40,981 bases of DNA from a virus. The translations under genes and the position numbers were made by a program. The notes below the pieces were generated by a model. The model searched no databases. It was not told the origin of the DNA and was given only the letters and a program-made list of their open reading frames with translations. Shown here one piece after another: positions 1 to 7,847 of the stretch (position 1 is its first letter; each line of letters starts with the position of its first letter). The stretch is taken from positions 1-40,981 of the IMG/VR virus record IMGVR_UViG_3300022871_000040; one strand, 5' to 3'.

Positions 1-129
1 CAATATATTGAGTATTCGAGGATTGAAGAATTTATTGGAAAAGAGATTGAGAAGGCAAAGGTTAAAGGTAGGAATGATGTCTGGTGTGTTAAGCTGTGGA
101 TGAAATTAAAAAAGTTTTTTAAGACTTGA
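1..129 (+). CDS. 3' end of small hypothetical gene that wraps around the circle
   Basis: Frame 1 is open from the first base to a TGA at 127-129 and encodes the last 42 residues of the gene fully present at 40757-40948. The gene is cut only by where the circle was opened. The product is small, basic and lysine-rich, with no family I recognise. It precedes terS. Confidence 0.8.
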   Translation, partial: QYIEYSRIEEFIGKEIEKAKVKGRNDVWCVKLWMKLKKFFKT

Positions 130-153
130 TTTCCTAATTGCATCGGTTATAAT
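126..153 (+). promoter_or_regulatory. Sigma70-like promoter for terS, predicted leaderless
   Basis: TTGATT (126-131), a 16-nt spacer and a perfect TATAAT (148-153) form a strong promoter. The -10 box ends 6 nt before the terS ATG at 160, so the expected transcription start falls on or next to the A of the start codon. The same geometry occurs before the gene at 35457. There is no Shine-Dalgarno sequence, which fits a leaderless message. Confidence 0.7.
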
Positions 154-159
154 AAAAGC

Positions 160-603
160 ATGGTAGTAAAACTAGGAAGACCGTCGGACTTTACAGAGGA
201 AATTGCTGAGAAGATATGTGAGATGATAGCTTCAGGAATAAGCCTTAGAAAAGTTTGCAAAAAAAATAAAATGCCACACATTGCTACTGTAATGCGATGG
301 TTGCTTAAGAAGGAGAACAAAGGATTCCGCGAACAATACGAATTAGCCTGCAATACTAGAGCTGAATTAATGTTCGATGAATTGGAAGAGATAGCTGATA
401 CAAAAGATGATAAGGAAAGTCCAAATAGATCAAGACTCAGAGTTGATACAAGAAAATGGTATCTCTCAAAGGTTCTACCAAAGAAATTCGGAGACAAGCT
501 TGATCTAACAACAAAAGATAAAGCACTACCATCACCAATTTATGGAGGGATTTCAAGACACGACGGCGACAAAGAAGATATTCCAGCTGAGGAAAAGAAT
601 TAG
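160..603 (+). CDS. terS: Terminase small subunit
   Basis: The protein has 147 residues. The N-terminal half (about 5-55) has the GRPSDFTEE...I..GISLRKVCK...MP...TVMRWL pattern of a helix-turn-helix DNA-binding domain, as in Sf6-type small terminases. The second half is helical and charged and would form the oligomerisation region. The small subunit recognises the packaging site and hands DNA to the large subunit. The gene overlaps terL by 62 bases, the usual arrangement. The start at 160 is the first ATG after a promoter with an ideal -10 box, and translation is probably leaderless. Family assignment is by recognised motif and position; the length is typical. Confidence 0.88.
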   Translation: MVVKLGRPSDFTEEIAEKICEMIASGISLRKVCKKNKMPHIATVMRWLLKKENKGFREQYELACNTRAELMFDELEEIADTKDDKESPNRSRLRVDTRKWYLSKVLPKKFGDKLDLTTKDKALPSPIYGGISRHDGDKEDIPAEEKN

Positions 604-1735
604 AGCTGTAGCTGGTGGTACTTCTGCTTCAAAAACAATCTCAATTCTCGTCTGGCTTATTGATTACTCTCAGAGCCACCACGACAAGATTGCAGATGTT
701 GTCTCTGAGTCGTACCCGCATCTCGAGAAAGGTGCGATGCTTGATTTCGAGTCGATAATGAAAGCGCAGAATTATTGGGATGACAATCGGTGGAACAAAA
801 CGAAACACGTTTACACTTTTGAGACCGGGACAAAACTAAGTTTTATTTCGGTTGATACTTATGGAAAAGCTCATGGTCCGAGAAGAGATGTGCTTTTCAT
901 CAACGAGGTGAATAATCTCACTTACAAGATCGTCGATCAGCTCATCATTCGAACTCGTGAGACAATTTGGCTTGATTGGAATCCAACAACAGAGTTTTGG
1001 TTTTACTCCGACATGCTCAACCAAAGGCACGATATTGATTTTCTCACTCTAACTTATCTCGACAACGAAGCTCTCGATGCAAATACTATTTTCGAAATAG
1101 AAACTCACAAGAATAATAAGATGTGGTGGACGGTGTACGGGCTCGGACAACTCGGTGAACTTGAAGGAAAGATCTACAACGGTTGGAGTCTGATTGATTC
1201 CGTTCCTCACGAAGCAAGACTGGAACGGCGTGGCTTAGACTTTGGTTTCACAAATGATCCTTCTGTTTTGATGGACGTTTATCGCTATAATGGCGGGTTT
1301 ATTCTCGACGAGGTAATGTATCAAAGAGGGATGAGCAATAAATCTATCGCTGACACAATCAAAGCTGATGATTTAGCTATTCAGCAAACAGCTTTAGTTG
1401 TGGCCGACAGCGCAGAGCCAAAGAGTATCGAGGAAATGCGACAATACGGGATCAGCATCATCGGGGCAGCCAAAGGTCAGGGGAGTGTGATGCAGGGGAT
1501 TCAATACGTTCAAGGGCAGCGGATAAGCTTGACCAAAAGAAGTCTCAAAACAATCAAAGCGTACCGAAACTATATTTTCTTGGTGGACAAAAACGGTACT
1601 GTACTCAACGAGCCAGATGATACGATCCACGAGTGGAGTAATTCGATGGACGCTGTTCGATACGCTATCAATTCATTCAAGCCGAGTGCCGGAGAGGACA
1701 ATTCCCAAGCGTGGGCTGACCAACCAACAGTTTGA
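542..1735 (+). CDS. terL: Terminase large subunit (packaging ATPase/nuclease)
   Basis: This 397-residue motor protein pumps DNA into the prohead and cuts it. The Walker A variant is GGTSASKT at 25-32 and the Walker B is VLFINE at 117-122, with E122 as the likely catalytic carboxylate. The C-terminal RNase H-like nuclease shows the expected acidic residues in LDFGFTNDPS (D233), VVADSAE (D289) and NSMDAVRYAI (D370). All key residues are present, so it should be active. It starts inside the end of terS. The start leaves about 24 residues before Walker A, as is normal for this family. An open frame that continues in another phase follows the stop. Confidence 0.95.
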   Translation: MEGFQDTTATKKIFQLRKRIRAVAGGTSASKTISILVWLIDYSQSHHDKIADVVSESYPHLEKGAMLDFESIMKAQNYWDDNRWNKTKHVYTFETGTKLSFISVDTYGKAHGPRRDVLFINEVNNLTYKIVDQLIIRTRETIWLDWNPTTEFWFYSDMLNQRHDIDFLTLTYLDNEALDANTIFEIETHKNNKMWWTVYGLGQLGELEGKIYNGWSLIDSVPHEARLERRGLDFGFTNDPSVLMDVYRYNGGFILDEVMYQRGMSNKSIADTIKADDLAIQQTALVVADSAEPKSIEEMRQYGISIIGAAKGQGSVMQGIQYVQGQRISLTKRSLKTIKAYRNYIFLVDKNGTVLNEPDDTIHEWSNSMDAVRYAINSFKPSAGEDNSQAWADQPTV

Positions 1736-1827
1736 TCGATGACGAAAAACAACCGATTAAGAAAACAGAGGATGACATCTTCTTCGAGAAGCAGCAAGAT
1801 GATTGGGCAGAGTTGGAGAGTGTGTGA
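1732..1827 (+). CDS. Possible 31-residue acidic peptide, or shifted tail of terL
   Basis: A TTG at 1732 overlaps the terL TGA (TTGA) and opens a frame ending in TGA at 1825-1827. The peptide is strongly polar and acidic (IDDEKQP...KKTEDD...WAELES), unlike a random shadow. It lies in a gap where nothing else is coding. Either it is a coupled small gene with a TTG start, or it is the natural C-terminus of the large terminase reached by a frame change. No classical slippery heptamer is visible at the junction. The evidence is composition and position only. Confidence 0.35.
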   Translation: MIDDEKQPIKKTEDDIFFEKQQDDWAELESV

Positions 1828-1853
1828 TAAAATAAATAAAATAACCCAATCTT

Positions 1854-2210
1854 ATGCCAGACGAATTACCATACGCACTCGTAGTCCAAAAAAGAAACGA
1901 ACGCTTTGTATTTGCTGGGTGTGTAGTCGGCATTGACAACGGAGCAGTCGGACTCACTAAAGCAAAACTAATCGTCTCAAGCAGATACCCGGCGGATGTG
2001 GTAGCCAACGGCATCGGGTTCAGCAAAATACATCCAGCGTATCTCTCAATCACAAAAGAAATACCACAAATTGACATCAGCGAAGCCAAGACAATCATAT
2101 TCCCAGACAAGAAAACTCAGGAAATGATTGAGCACCACCCAGACACAGGCGAAGAATATTTTTATGAGAAGGAGGAGAAGAAGGTGGAAAAGAAAGTTGA
2201 CAAAAAGTAG
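1854..2210 (+). CDS. Hypothetical protein between terminase and portal
   Basis: The protein has 118 residues. The first 80 are beta-rich with mixed hydrophobic segments. The last 25 form a Lys/Glu-rich tail (EKEEKKVEKKVDKK). I recognise no family. It is preceded by AACCCAATCTT, a weak form of the C-rich leader seen elsewhere in this genome. Its place between terL and the portal suggests a packaging or head-assembly accessory, but this is inference from position only. Confidence 0.75.
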   Translation: MPDELPYALVVQKRNERFVFAGCVVGIDNGAVGLTKAKLIVSSRYPADVVANGIGFSKIHPAYLSITKEIPQIDISEAKTIIFPDKKTQEMIEHHPDTGEEYFYEKEEKKVEKKVDKK

Positions 2211-2231
2211 TTCAACATTTACCATTCCCTC

Positions 2232-2251
2232 AGCACGCTACACTCTAGCGT
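2232..2251 (+). promoter_or_regulatory. AGCACGCTA motif in a hairpin abutting the portal start codon
   Basis: AGCACGCTA at 2232-2240 is followed by CACTC and TAGCGT (2246-2251). ACGCTA and TAGCGT form a perfect 6-bp stem with a 5-nt loop ending at the base before the portal ATG (2252). Such a stem could hide or mark the initiation site. The motif recurs upstream of other capsid-cluster genes. Confidence 0.5.
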
Positions 2252-4054
2252 ATGGCAGAAGATACTCTATACCCCGAAGCAAAACCCGCTGAGACATCAG
2301 CCATCAATCCTCTGGCGAAGGATTTTTTGAAAGTCTATCAAGATTACCAGAACACATACTCAGACAAACTTCAAGAGAAAAGAAATTTGGAAGATTTGGA
2401 AGATGGCATCGCAAACACTGACGACCCGAAAATATCTAACAAAAGAACAAATACCTCATTACCTCACAAGGTTCTCTACAACATCCTCAAGCAACTCGAC
2501 ATCCCAACTATCAAAATGAAATCAGGGAGTATGACTGAAGCGGAGCTCGCGATAACTCAGTCGCTTTTTGAAGACGGTCTTGAGAAGTGTGGCTGGCGTA
2601 AGGTGCTGACAGACCGCAAGAATGGAGCCTACAAAGAATACATGGGAACAGGAGACTCAATCATCGGGTTTGGAACATCACAAGACAAATTCCCCTTCTC
2701 TTTTTGGAACGTGGACTTCAACAGAACTGGCGTGAATACGGAGGCGAATCAAATGTTCAACCCTGGAAGCGAGAAGGAAGTTCGAAAGCTCACTACAATC
2801 AAAGAATATCAAAACTCTCAATTATTCTCGATGTTCCCAGAACTTGACGGCAAAGTTACCATCGGTGCGCTGCCGACGGTAGGAGCAGATGGTTCGGTAG
2901 ATACTAACCAAACAGAGGAGCAAAAGGTCGTCACCAAGCTAAAAAGAACTCAGTACGCTTATGCTTATGATTTGGATTATCAGGCGGAAGACGGTGAGAG
3001 AGGGCTGTATCAAACATTCGCAGGAAAGAATCTATTCGTTCACAAAGAATTAAGCGGAAAGAATTACCCTTGGCGTGACCGCGACGGCAATCCAACCAAA
3101 CCGTTCGGACACCTTGTTTGCTTCACTCGCAGCAAGGGATTTGTGAATTATGGAATCTTACAAATCGTTTACAAGCTCGGTGATATGCACAGGACTCTCA
3201 CGAACATGGGGATTACTTACGCTCTTTCAAACTCAAACCCGGTTAGAATCGTAGCCACTTCTCAATCAGAGGGTGAGTTTGCCGGCAACTTCACCCGGGC
3301 GCAGCAACGAGGCAAGGATGGAAAGGTGCCAATTATGGTCAACAGGGACGGCAAAGAGTTCGGCGGTGTCTCGACGCTCCAAAGCAATCCGATTATCAAT
3401 GAGCTCAATGCCACACTTGAACTGATGGAGAAAGATTTGGCGCAGATGGGATTCAACGTGAACGACACAGTTACTAGCGGAGCCAAGACTCTCGGTGCGT
3501 TGCAGCTCGAAGTGGCGGCATCGACAGCACTCATCATCTACATCCAAAAAGAAAACAGCGATGCGAAAGAGCGGTTACTTCAGATGTTCGTTGACTCTCT
3601 CCGTGAAAGCAAAAAGGACTACAGCGACATCACACTCTCGTCGAATATTCAGGTTCGAGATGCAGAAGGAAACTTGCAGGAACTAGGAGGAATGCCAGAG
3701 ATTGACGAGACAGGGGAAATCGTCAAGGTAGGAAACAAGATAAAAGCAGCGAGACCGTGGACGTTGCAAGACCTCAAAGAAATGTTCATCAAGCACGAAG
3801 ATATTGACATCGAGGTGAAAGGCGGAGTCCAAAACAATCCAGTGCTTGAAGATAACGTACTACAAAGTCTCATCAACTCATCCGATCCGACATCAAAAGC
3901 AGCGGCTATGTTCCGAGGAGCACGAGCGAGAAATCTGGGACACAATGTCAGAGATGAAGACTTCTCACCCGGTAGTGGAATGCCACAACAGGCAGCTCCG
4001 GCGGGCGCGGCGACTCCGCCCACCCCAGCAGATAACTTCGCACAGCAATTATGA
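2252..4054 (+). CDS. Portal protein
   Basis: The protein has 600 residues, in the normal size range for portals, and lies directly after the terminase. The central region (about 270-320) has a long conserved-looking segment, FGHLVCFTRSKGFVNYGI then IVYKLGDMHRTLTNMG, like the helical stem-proximal region of portal proteins. The C-terminus (570-600) is Pro/Ala-rich. The portal forms the dodecameric ring at one capsid vertex through which DNA is packaged and ejected. The start at 2252 is preceded by a hairpin. The stop overlaps the next gene (ATGA). Assignment rests on position, size and general pattern rather than a short diagnostic motif. Confidence 0.75.
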   Translation: MAEDTLYPEAKPAETSAINPLAKDFLKVYQDYQNTYSDKLQEKRNLEDLEDGIANTDDPKISNKRTNTSLPHKVLYNILKQLDIPTIKMKSGSMTEAELAITQSLFEDGLEKCGWRKVLTDRKNGAYKEYMGTGDSIIGFGTSQDKFPFSFWNVDFNRTGVNTEANQMFNPGSEKEVRKLTTIKEYQNSQLFSMFPELDGKVTIGALPTVGADGSVDTNQTEEQKVVTKLKRTQYAYAYDLDYQAEDGERGLYQTFAGKNLFVHKELSGKNYPWRDRDGNPTKPFGHLVCFTRSKGFVNYGILQIVYKLGDMHRTLTNMGITYALSNSNPVRIVATSQSEGEFAGNFTRAQQRGKDGKVPIMVNRDGKEFGGVSTLQSNPIINELNATLELMEKDLAQMGFNVNDTVTSGAKTLGALQLEVAASTALIIYIQKENSDAKERLLQMFVDSLRESKKDYSDITLSSNIQVRDAEGNLQELGGMPEIDETGEIVKVGNKIKAARPWTLQDLKEMFIKHEDIDIEVKGGVQNNPVLEDNVLQSLINSSDPTSKAAAMFRGARARNLGHNVRDEDFSPGSGMPQQAAPAGAATPPTPADNFAQQL

Positions 4055-4434
4055 AATCCCTAAAAAATATGTTCGAAACTATCCGTAAGCTGTATAAAAA
4101 TCGCTTGCAAAGATTCTCGATGTGTGCCACAGTTTCAGAGGAAGCAGCACTCACTGAGGAAGAAATAATCCTCGGAAGTAAGCAAAAAGCGCAGGAATTA
4201 GGCATAAGGTTCAGACATTTTGAAAACGATGAGAGCTTTTTAGAAGATGCTTTGACTTTTGGCTTTATTCACCGCAAACTACTTGTGAAAGCAAACTACT
4301 CGTTTGAAGAGGTCGTCAAAATTGTCCGAGAGGCAATGGGTGAACGAAACAGATTCCTCCGAGAATGTTGGAATAGTACACCAGACTCAGTGAGACAAGC
4401 GGTACAGAAAATAGTAGAAACGGACGCTCCTTAA
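4051..4434 (+). CDS. Hypothetical protein after portal
   Basis: The protein has 127 residues and overlaps the portal stop (ATGA), so it is translationally coupled. It is mainly helical, basic at the N-terminus and acidic in the middle (TEEEIILGSKQKAQELG). No domain is recognised. In many phages this slot holds a head-maturation or capsid accessory gene, but nothing in the sequence proves that here. It is too short for a typical prohead protease and shows no serine protease motif. Confidence 0.7.
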   Translation: MKSLKNMFETIRKLYKNRLQRFSMCATVSEEAALTEEEIILGSKQKAQELGIRFRHFENDESFLEDALTFGFIHRKLLVKANYSFEEVVKIVREAMGERNRFLRECWNSTPDSVRQAVQKIVETDAP

Positions 4435-4441
4435 AGTAAAA

Positions 4442-4554
4442 AGCACGCTAGATAGTCGATGAAGGAAACTAAAGATTAGGCTTATGTGTCCATTTAGCGT
4501 GCGCACCTCTAAAATCATGATTTAGTTTCCCCCACCGGTTATCACCGGACTTTT
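4442..4554 (+). promoter_or_regulatory. Structured leader before the scaffold-like gene
   Basis: This 131-bp gap without a gene holds two features. First, AGCACGCTA (4442-4450) is complementary over 8 bases (GCACGCTA) to TAGCGTGC (4495-4502), giving a long-range stem. Second, CCGGT (4535-4539), loop TATC, ACCGG (4544-4548) is a perfect 5-bp hairpin followed by ACTTTT, a weak terminator-like shape. A TTCCCCCAC run at 4528-4535 precedes the hairpin. The gap may terminate or process the portal message and start the capsid message. Confidence 0.4.
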
Positions 4555-4565
4555 AACATCTCATC

Positions 4566-5399
4566 ATGACTCCACCTAACGAAGGTGCCGAACCTGCAAA
4601 GGTCGCCACCGAAGTAGCGGGACAGGTTCCCGCTACAGAACCAGCACCAGCGGAACCACCACCTCCGGTATCAGCCGAAGACCTCCAAAAGGAACTCGCG
4701 CCGAAACCGGAAACTCCACCTCCTGCGGAAGACCCACAAGTAACTTCCGATAGGAATACGAGAGCAGCCAAGTTTAATCTCCAAATCACTACCAACCTTA
4801 AATCGGTAGAAAAGGCGGTAGCAGAAGGAAAAACACTTGATGAAGCTCTCGAAGGAGTTCCACAACACTTGCAAGGAAAAATTCGCAAGGTTGCCGAGGG
4901 TGAACCGATTGACGAGAAGAAGCAAACTGATCCAGCTGCAATCGCAGCAGAAGTAGCAGGTCAGACGATAGCGTTGAATGACGCAAATCGAACGCTTCTC
5001 GCAGCCATTGAAAGTAATGGTCTCAACATAGCGACCGCGGATGCGAAAGCCTCACGCGACTCCCTAATAGCTGATTTCCACAGATTACTTCAAGGCAACA
5101 GTCCGGCAGAATCCGCCAAATATGCAATGTTGAACGCTGGAATAGTCAACAAGGCTAGCGAAGCAGCAGCATATCAAAGCGGAGTCAACGATGCCAATAA
5201 AGGTGTTCCTCCTCCTGGTCAGCCAGGAACTTCCCCGGCAGGAACTCCGCCACCAGGTCAAGAGCCTTCGGAAGAAGACATCAAAACGATGGACTTCGAT
5301 AAACTCAGAGGTATTGACCAGGTAGCAACCAAAAAGGCAGCCGCAGCAGCACCGTTAATTGTTCCAAACTCAGGTCAGGGCAATCCAAACGTGGTGTAA
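4566..5399 (+). CDS. Probable capsid scaffolding protein
   Basis: The protein has 277 residues. The N-terminal 65 residues are Pro/Glu/Ala-rich and probably disordered. A helical, charged centre follows (about 70-200). A second Pro/Gly-rich linker (about 215-240) leads to a short C-terminal segment with DKLRGIDQVA. Low complexity, helices and a location immediately before the major capsid gene are the usual marks of a scaffold, which guides shell assembly and is then lost. A capsid accessory protein is the alternative. There is no protease motif. Confidence 0.55.
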   Translation: MTPPNEGAEPAKVATEVAGQVPATEPAPAEPPPPVSAEDLQKELAPKPETPPPAEDPQVTSDRNTRAAKFNLQITTNLKSVEKAVAEGKTLDEALEGVPQHLQGKIRKVAEGEPIDEKKQTDPAAIAAEVAGQTIALNDANRTLLAAIESNGLNIATADAKASRDSLIADFHRLLQGNSPAESAKYAMLNAGIVNKASEAAAYQSGVNDANKGVPPPGQPGTSPAGTPPPGQEPSEEDIKTMDFDKLRGIDQVATKKAAAAAPLIVPNSGQGNPNVV

Positions 5400-5402
5400 C
5401 GG

Positions 5403-5441
5403 TAGGGGAGGCACGCTAATAGCACGCGTAACCCCCCTCTA
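5403..5441 (+). promoter_or_regulatory. Stem-loop leader of the capsid gene with two AGCACGC motifs
   Basis: UAGGGGAGG (5403-5411) can pair with CCCCCUCUA (5433-5441) over nine positions, with one G-U and one A-C mismatch. The loop carries GCACGCTA (5411-5418) and AGCACGCG (5421-5428). The 3' arm is the C-rich motif found before many starts, and the capsid ATG follows at 5445. The 5' arm (GGGGAGG) is the only Shine-Dalgarno-like string here but lies 34 bases too far upstream to act as one. Confidence 0.45.
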
Positions 5442-5444
5442 ATC

Positions 5445-6641
5445 ATGACCAATACACTTACTGGCGGTTATCAGACTAAAATGTCGTTGACCGTCCAAAG
5501 ATACTTGGAAAAGGTTGCAGTTTTTCGCAAACTCGCCTCTTTCCGTGAGGAATCAGTCCTTACAAAGGGTGTTTCAGTAAATCGCCCTTACCGCTCTGGA
5601 TTTACTCTCGAAGATTATGTAGCCAACACTGATGTCACAGCTAGTGACACTTCTTTGACGGCTTCTACTCTCACCGTGGATAACTCCAAAGCTGTCAGAA
5701 TCAACATTGACCCAGTGGAAGATGTCCAGTTGATGACAAATCCTGACTCTCTCCGTGCTCTCTACGGTCCGCGTATGGCTTACGTCCTCTCAGATACTCT
5801 CGACCGAGATTATTTCGACGAAGTAGACAACGCTGGGCTTGGGCTTGACGAGTCAGACTTCCTGTCTGGTTCTTCCGCTCTTGATCCGATTGACCTCGAT
5901 ACCGTCCCGGCTGAGGAAGTGTGGCTTGATGCTTACGCTGAACTCGGTGGAAATAACATCGGTGCTGGTGGAAAGTTCGCGGTAATCGACCACAAAATGG
6001 CTTCACGAATCGCCCTGCGAGAAATCAACGGTGGATTCAACACAGCCGACAACGTATTCAAAAACGGATACACAGGTCAAAACAAGTTCGGATTTGATAT
6101 CTATATCTCGGAAAATCTTCCATGCTCTCAGGCTTTCACTTTGGTGAATGCAACTGAGGACAATACTTTCGTTATTAAAAACGTCACTTGGACGGCTAAG
6201 GATGCTCTCGGTGCAACTGCTGGCAATGTTTATACGGATTCTGCTACGCTCGACACTTGGGGAACTAACTTAGCGAAAGCAATCAATGGTGACACTCCTT
6301 CGACTTTCTATGTCGCAGTTGACGCCAAGAAACGAGACCGCCTTCGAACTCAAGGATTCTCGGCTTCTTACGGAACCGGCACGGATATTCTCACGATTAC
6401 ATCTTACGGTCGCTTTAAGGTTACTTACACGGCCGCTTCTCTCACAGCCGCAGAACAAACAATCAAAGCGATGTGTGGACAATACGGAGCTGTTGATATG
6501 GTTGTCCAAATGAACCCTCATATGCAGTACAACAAAGCACCTGCAAACTTGGGTTCGATTTTGCTTGGACACGAACTTTGGGGAACTAAGACCTTCGAGG
6601 ACGGTGCTGAGCGATTGCTCAAGCTGTTAATTCGAGGCTAA
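5445..6641 (+). CDS. Major capsid protein
   Basis: The protein has 398 residues and follows the scaffold-like gene. The N-terminus (about 10-60) carries SLTVQRYLEKVAVFRKLA, typical of the first helix of HK97-fold coat proteins. Residues 80-130 include the DPVEDVQLMTNPDSLRALYG pattern and a helix with YVLSDTLDRDYFDEV, like the spine helix of P22-type coats. A variable insert (about 225-345) could be a surface domain. The protein builds the icosahedral shell. The gene is preceded by CCCCCCTCTAATC rather than a Shine-Dalgarno sequence. Fold assignment comes from pattern and gene order. Confidence 0.85.
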   Translation: MTNTLTGGYQTKMSLTVQRYLEKVAVFRKLASFREESVLTKGVSVNRPYRSGFTLEDYVANTDVTASDTSLTASTLTVDNSKAVRINIDPVEDVQLMTNPDSLRALYGPRMAYVLSDTLDRDYFDEVDNAGLGLDESDFLSGSSALDPIDLDTVPAEEVWLDAYAELGGNNIGAGGKFAVIDHKMASRIALREINGGFNTADNVFKNGYTGQNKFGFDIYISENLPCSQAFTLVNATEDNTFVIKNVTWTAKDALGATAGNVYTDSATLDTWGTNLAKAINGDTPSTFYVAVDAKKRDRLRTQGFSASYGTGTDILTITSYGRFKVTYTAASLTAAEQTIKAMCGQYGAVDMVVQMNPHMQYNKAPANLGSILLGHELWGTKTFEDGAERLLKLLIRG

Positions 6642-6649
6642 CAGAGGAT

Positions 6650-6696
6650 GGTTAAAGCACGCACCTTAATTTTATTTACAATAACCCCCCCTACAA
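6650..6696 (+). promoter_or_regulatory. AGCACGC motif plus C-rich leader before the decoration gene
   Basis: GGTTAAAGCACGC is present here (6650-6662) and again at 8660-8672. An AT-rich spacer and AATAACCCCCCTACAA lead directly to the ATG at 6697. No Shine-Dalgarno sequence is present. This is one of the clearest examples of the recurring leader architecture in the capsid cluster. Confidence 0.45.
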
Positions 6697-7839
6697 ATGC
6701 CCAATAAAGGACCCGGACTCGTCGGCAAAATTGTCCTCCGCAAAGGTGGTGGTATTTTCGATGTTGATGGCAACGCTCTCTTCTCGTTTGATGAAGGCTT
6801 GACAATCATTGATCTTACCGTTACCGGAGATACAGTTCTTGGTGACGCTGTTACTGACACAACAACTATTACAGGTGCGACATCTATCAAATCCACAAGT
6901 GCTTTAGCTCTTGCTGTAGGCACAAATGGTGTAACTACTCCAGCATTTCAAGTCGACGCAGCTACGGCTACCGCTGTAACTGGTGTCAAGGTAAAAAGTG
7001 CTGCTGCTGCTGGCGGAGTCGCTGTTTCCGTTATTTCTAGCGGAACAAACGAAAATTTAACAATCGACGCAAAAGGTTCTGGAACGGTTACCATTAACGG
7101 TACTGCTACTGGAATCGTAGCTCTCCCGGCTGGATCAACAATCGGTGGTTCTGCTGTCTCTGCTCTTACGACAATCACATCAGCTTCTGCCAACGCTCTA
7201 ACTGCTGGTAGGCAGGGCGCGACAAACCCAGCCTTCAATGTGGACGCTTCTGCTGCCACTTCGGTTACTGGCTTAAACGTTGTCTCTGAAGCTGCAGCTA
7301 GTGGTGTAGCTGTTTCTGCTATCTCATCTGGTGCTAACGAAAACCTCACTATTGATGCTAAAGGAAGTGGAACAGCAACAATCAATGGAACTGCTACTGG
7401 CAATGTTGTCCTCGGTGCTGCTGCAACTGGTGTCTCCCTAGCTGTAACTGCTGGTTTAACTTCTTCTGGCGCAACTGGTGCTGGTGTAGGTTATGCTACT
7501 GGTGCAGGTAGTGCTGTCACTCAGATTACAAATCGTTCAACTGGCGTAACAATCAATACCCTCGCTGGTACAATCCAAACAGATGTAACATCTCTAGCTG
7601 CTGGAGCAAGTGCAGAATTTACTGTCACGAACTCAACAGTAGCTATCGGTGATGTTATTGTTGTTTCACAGCAATCAGGTTCAGACCTTATTGCAGGTGT
7701 AGCAGGAACTACTGTTATCAATGTTGTAACTGTTGCTGCTGGTTCATTTGAACTCTCAGTAATCAATGCTTCAACGACTACTGCTGAAACTGGTGCAATC
7801 ATCATCAACTTCGCTGTAATCAAAAGTGTAGCTGCTTAA
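6697..7839 (+). CDS. Repeat-containing capsid decoration or head-fibre protein
   Basis: The protein has 380 residues and very high Ala/Gly/Thr/Ser/Val. Two internal repeats with a 96-residue period occupy about 69-140 and 165-236. Each ends in the near-identical NENLTIDAKGSGT.TINGTATG block, suggesting stacked beta-strands. The C-terminal 90 residues (EFTVTNSTVAIGDVIVV to IIINFAVIK) form a separate beta domain of the type found in phage head decoration and fibre proteins. It probably sits on the capsid surface, made in bulk directly after the coat. Function is inferred from composition, repeats and position. Confidence 0.65.
   Translation: MPNKGPGLVGKIVLRKGGGIFDVDGNALFSFDEGLTIIDLTVTGDTVLGDAVTDTTTITGATSIKSTSALALAVGTNGVTTPAFQVDAATATAVTGVKVKSAAAAGGVAVSVISSGTNENLTIDAKGSGTVTINGTATGIVALPAGSTIGGSAVSALTTITSASANALTAGRQGATNPAFNVDASAATSVTGLNVVSEAAASGVAVSAISSGANENLTIDAKGSGTATINGTATGNVVLGAAATGVSLAVTAGLTSSGATGAGVGYATGAGSAVTQITNRSTGVTINTLAGTIQTDVTSLAAGASAEFTVTNSTVAIGDVIVVSQQSGSDLIAGVAGTTVINVVTVAAGSFELSVINASTTTAETGAIIINFAVIKSVAA
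6901..7116 (+). repeat. Intragenic repeat unit 1 of decoration gene
   Basis: This encodes about residues 69-140 of the decoration protein and matches unit 2 at 7189-7404, exactly 288 bases downstream. The best-conserved block is NENLTIDAKGSGT.TINGTATG. Confidence 0.7.
7189..7404 (+). repeat. Intragenic repeat unit 2 of decoration gene
   Basis: This is the second copy of the 72-residue beta-rich unit, about residues 165-236. It has diverged more in its first half than in its second, suggesting an old in-frame duplication. Confidence 0.7.
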
Positions 7840-7847
7840 ATTTTTTC

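Larger units (their letters stand above)
1..162. repeat. Left copy of 162-bp terminal redundancy
   Basis: Bases 1-162 match 40820-40981 at 160 of 162 positions. The differences are T15 against C40834 and T36 against C40855, both third-codon transitions that leave Tyr and Ile unchanged. The repeat spans the end of a small gene, the terS promoter and the terS start codon. It shows that the molecule closes into a circle or carries direct terminal repeats. Exact assembler overlap would not tolerate mismatches, so the copies come from variant genomes or are truly two copies. Confidence 0.95.

Noticed and set aside
1739-1936. 65-residue basic frame after terL
   Set aside because: It runs out of phase across the start of the 1854 gene and has low-complexity Arg/Ser composition typical of a shadow frame.
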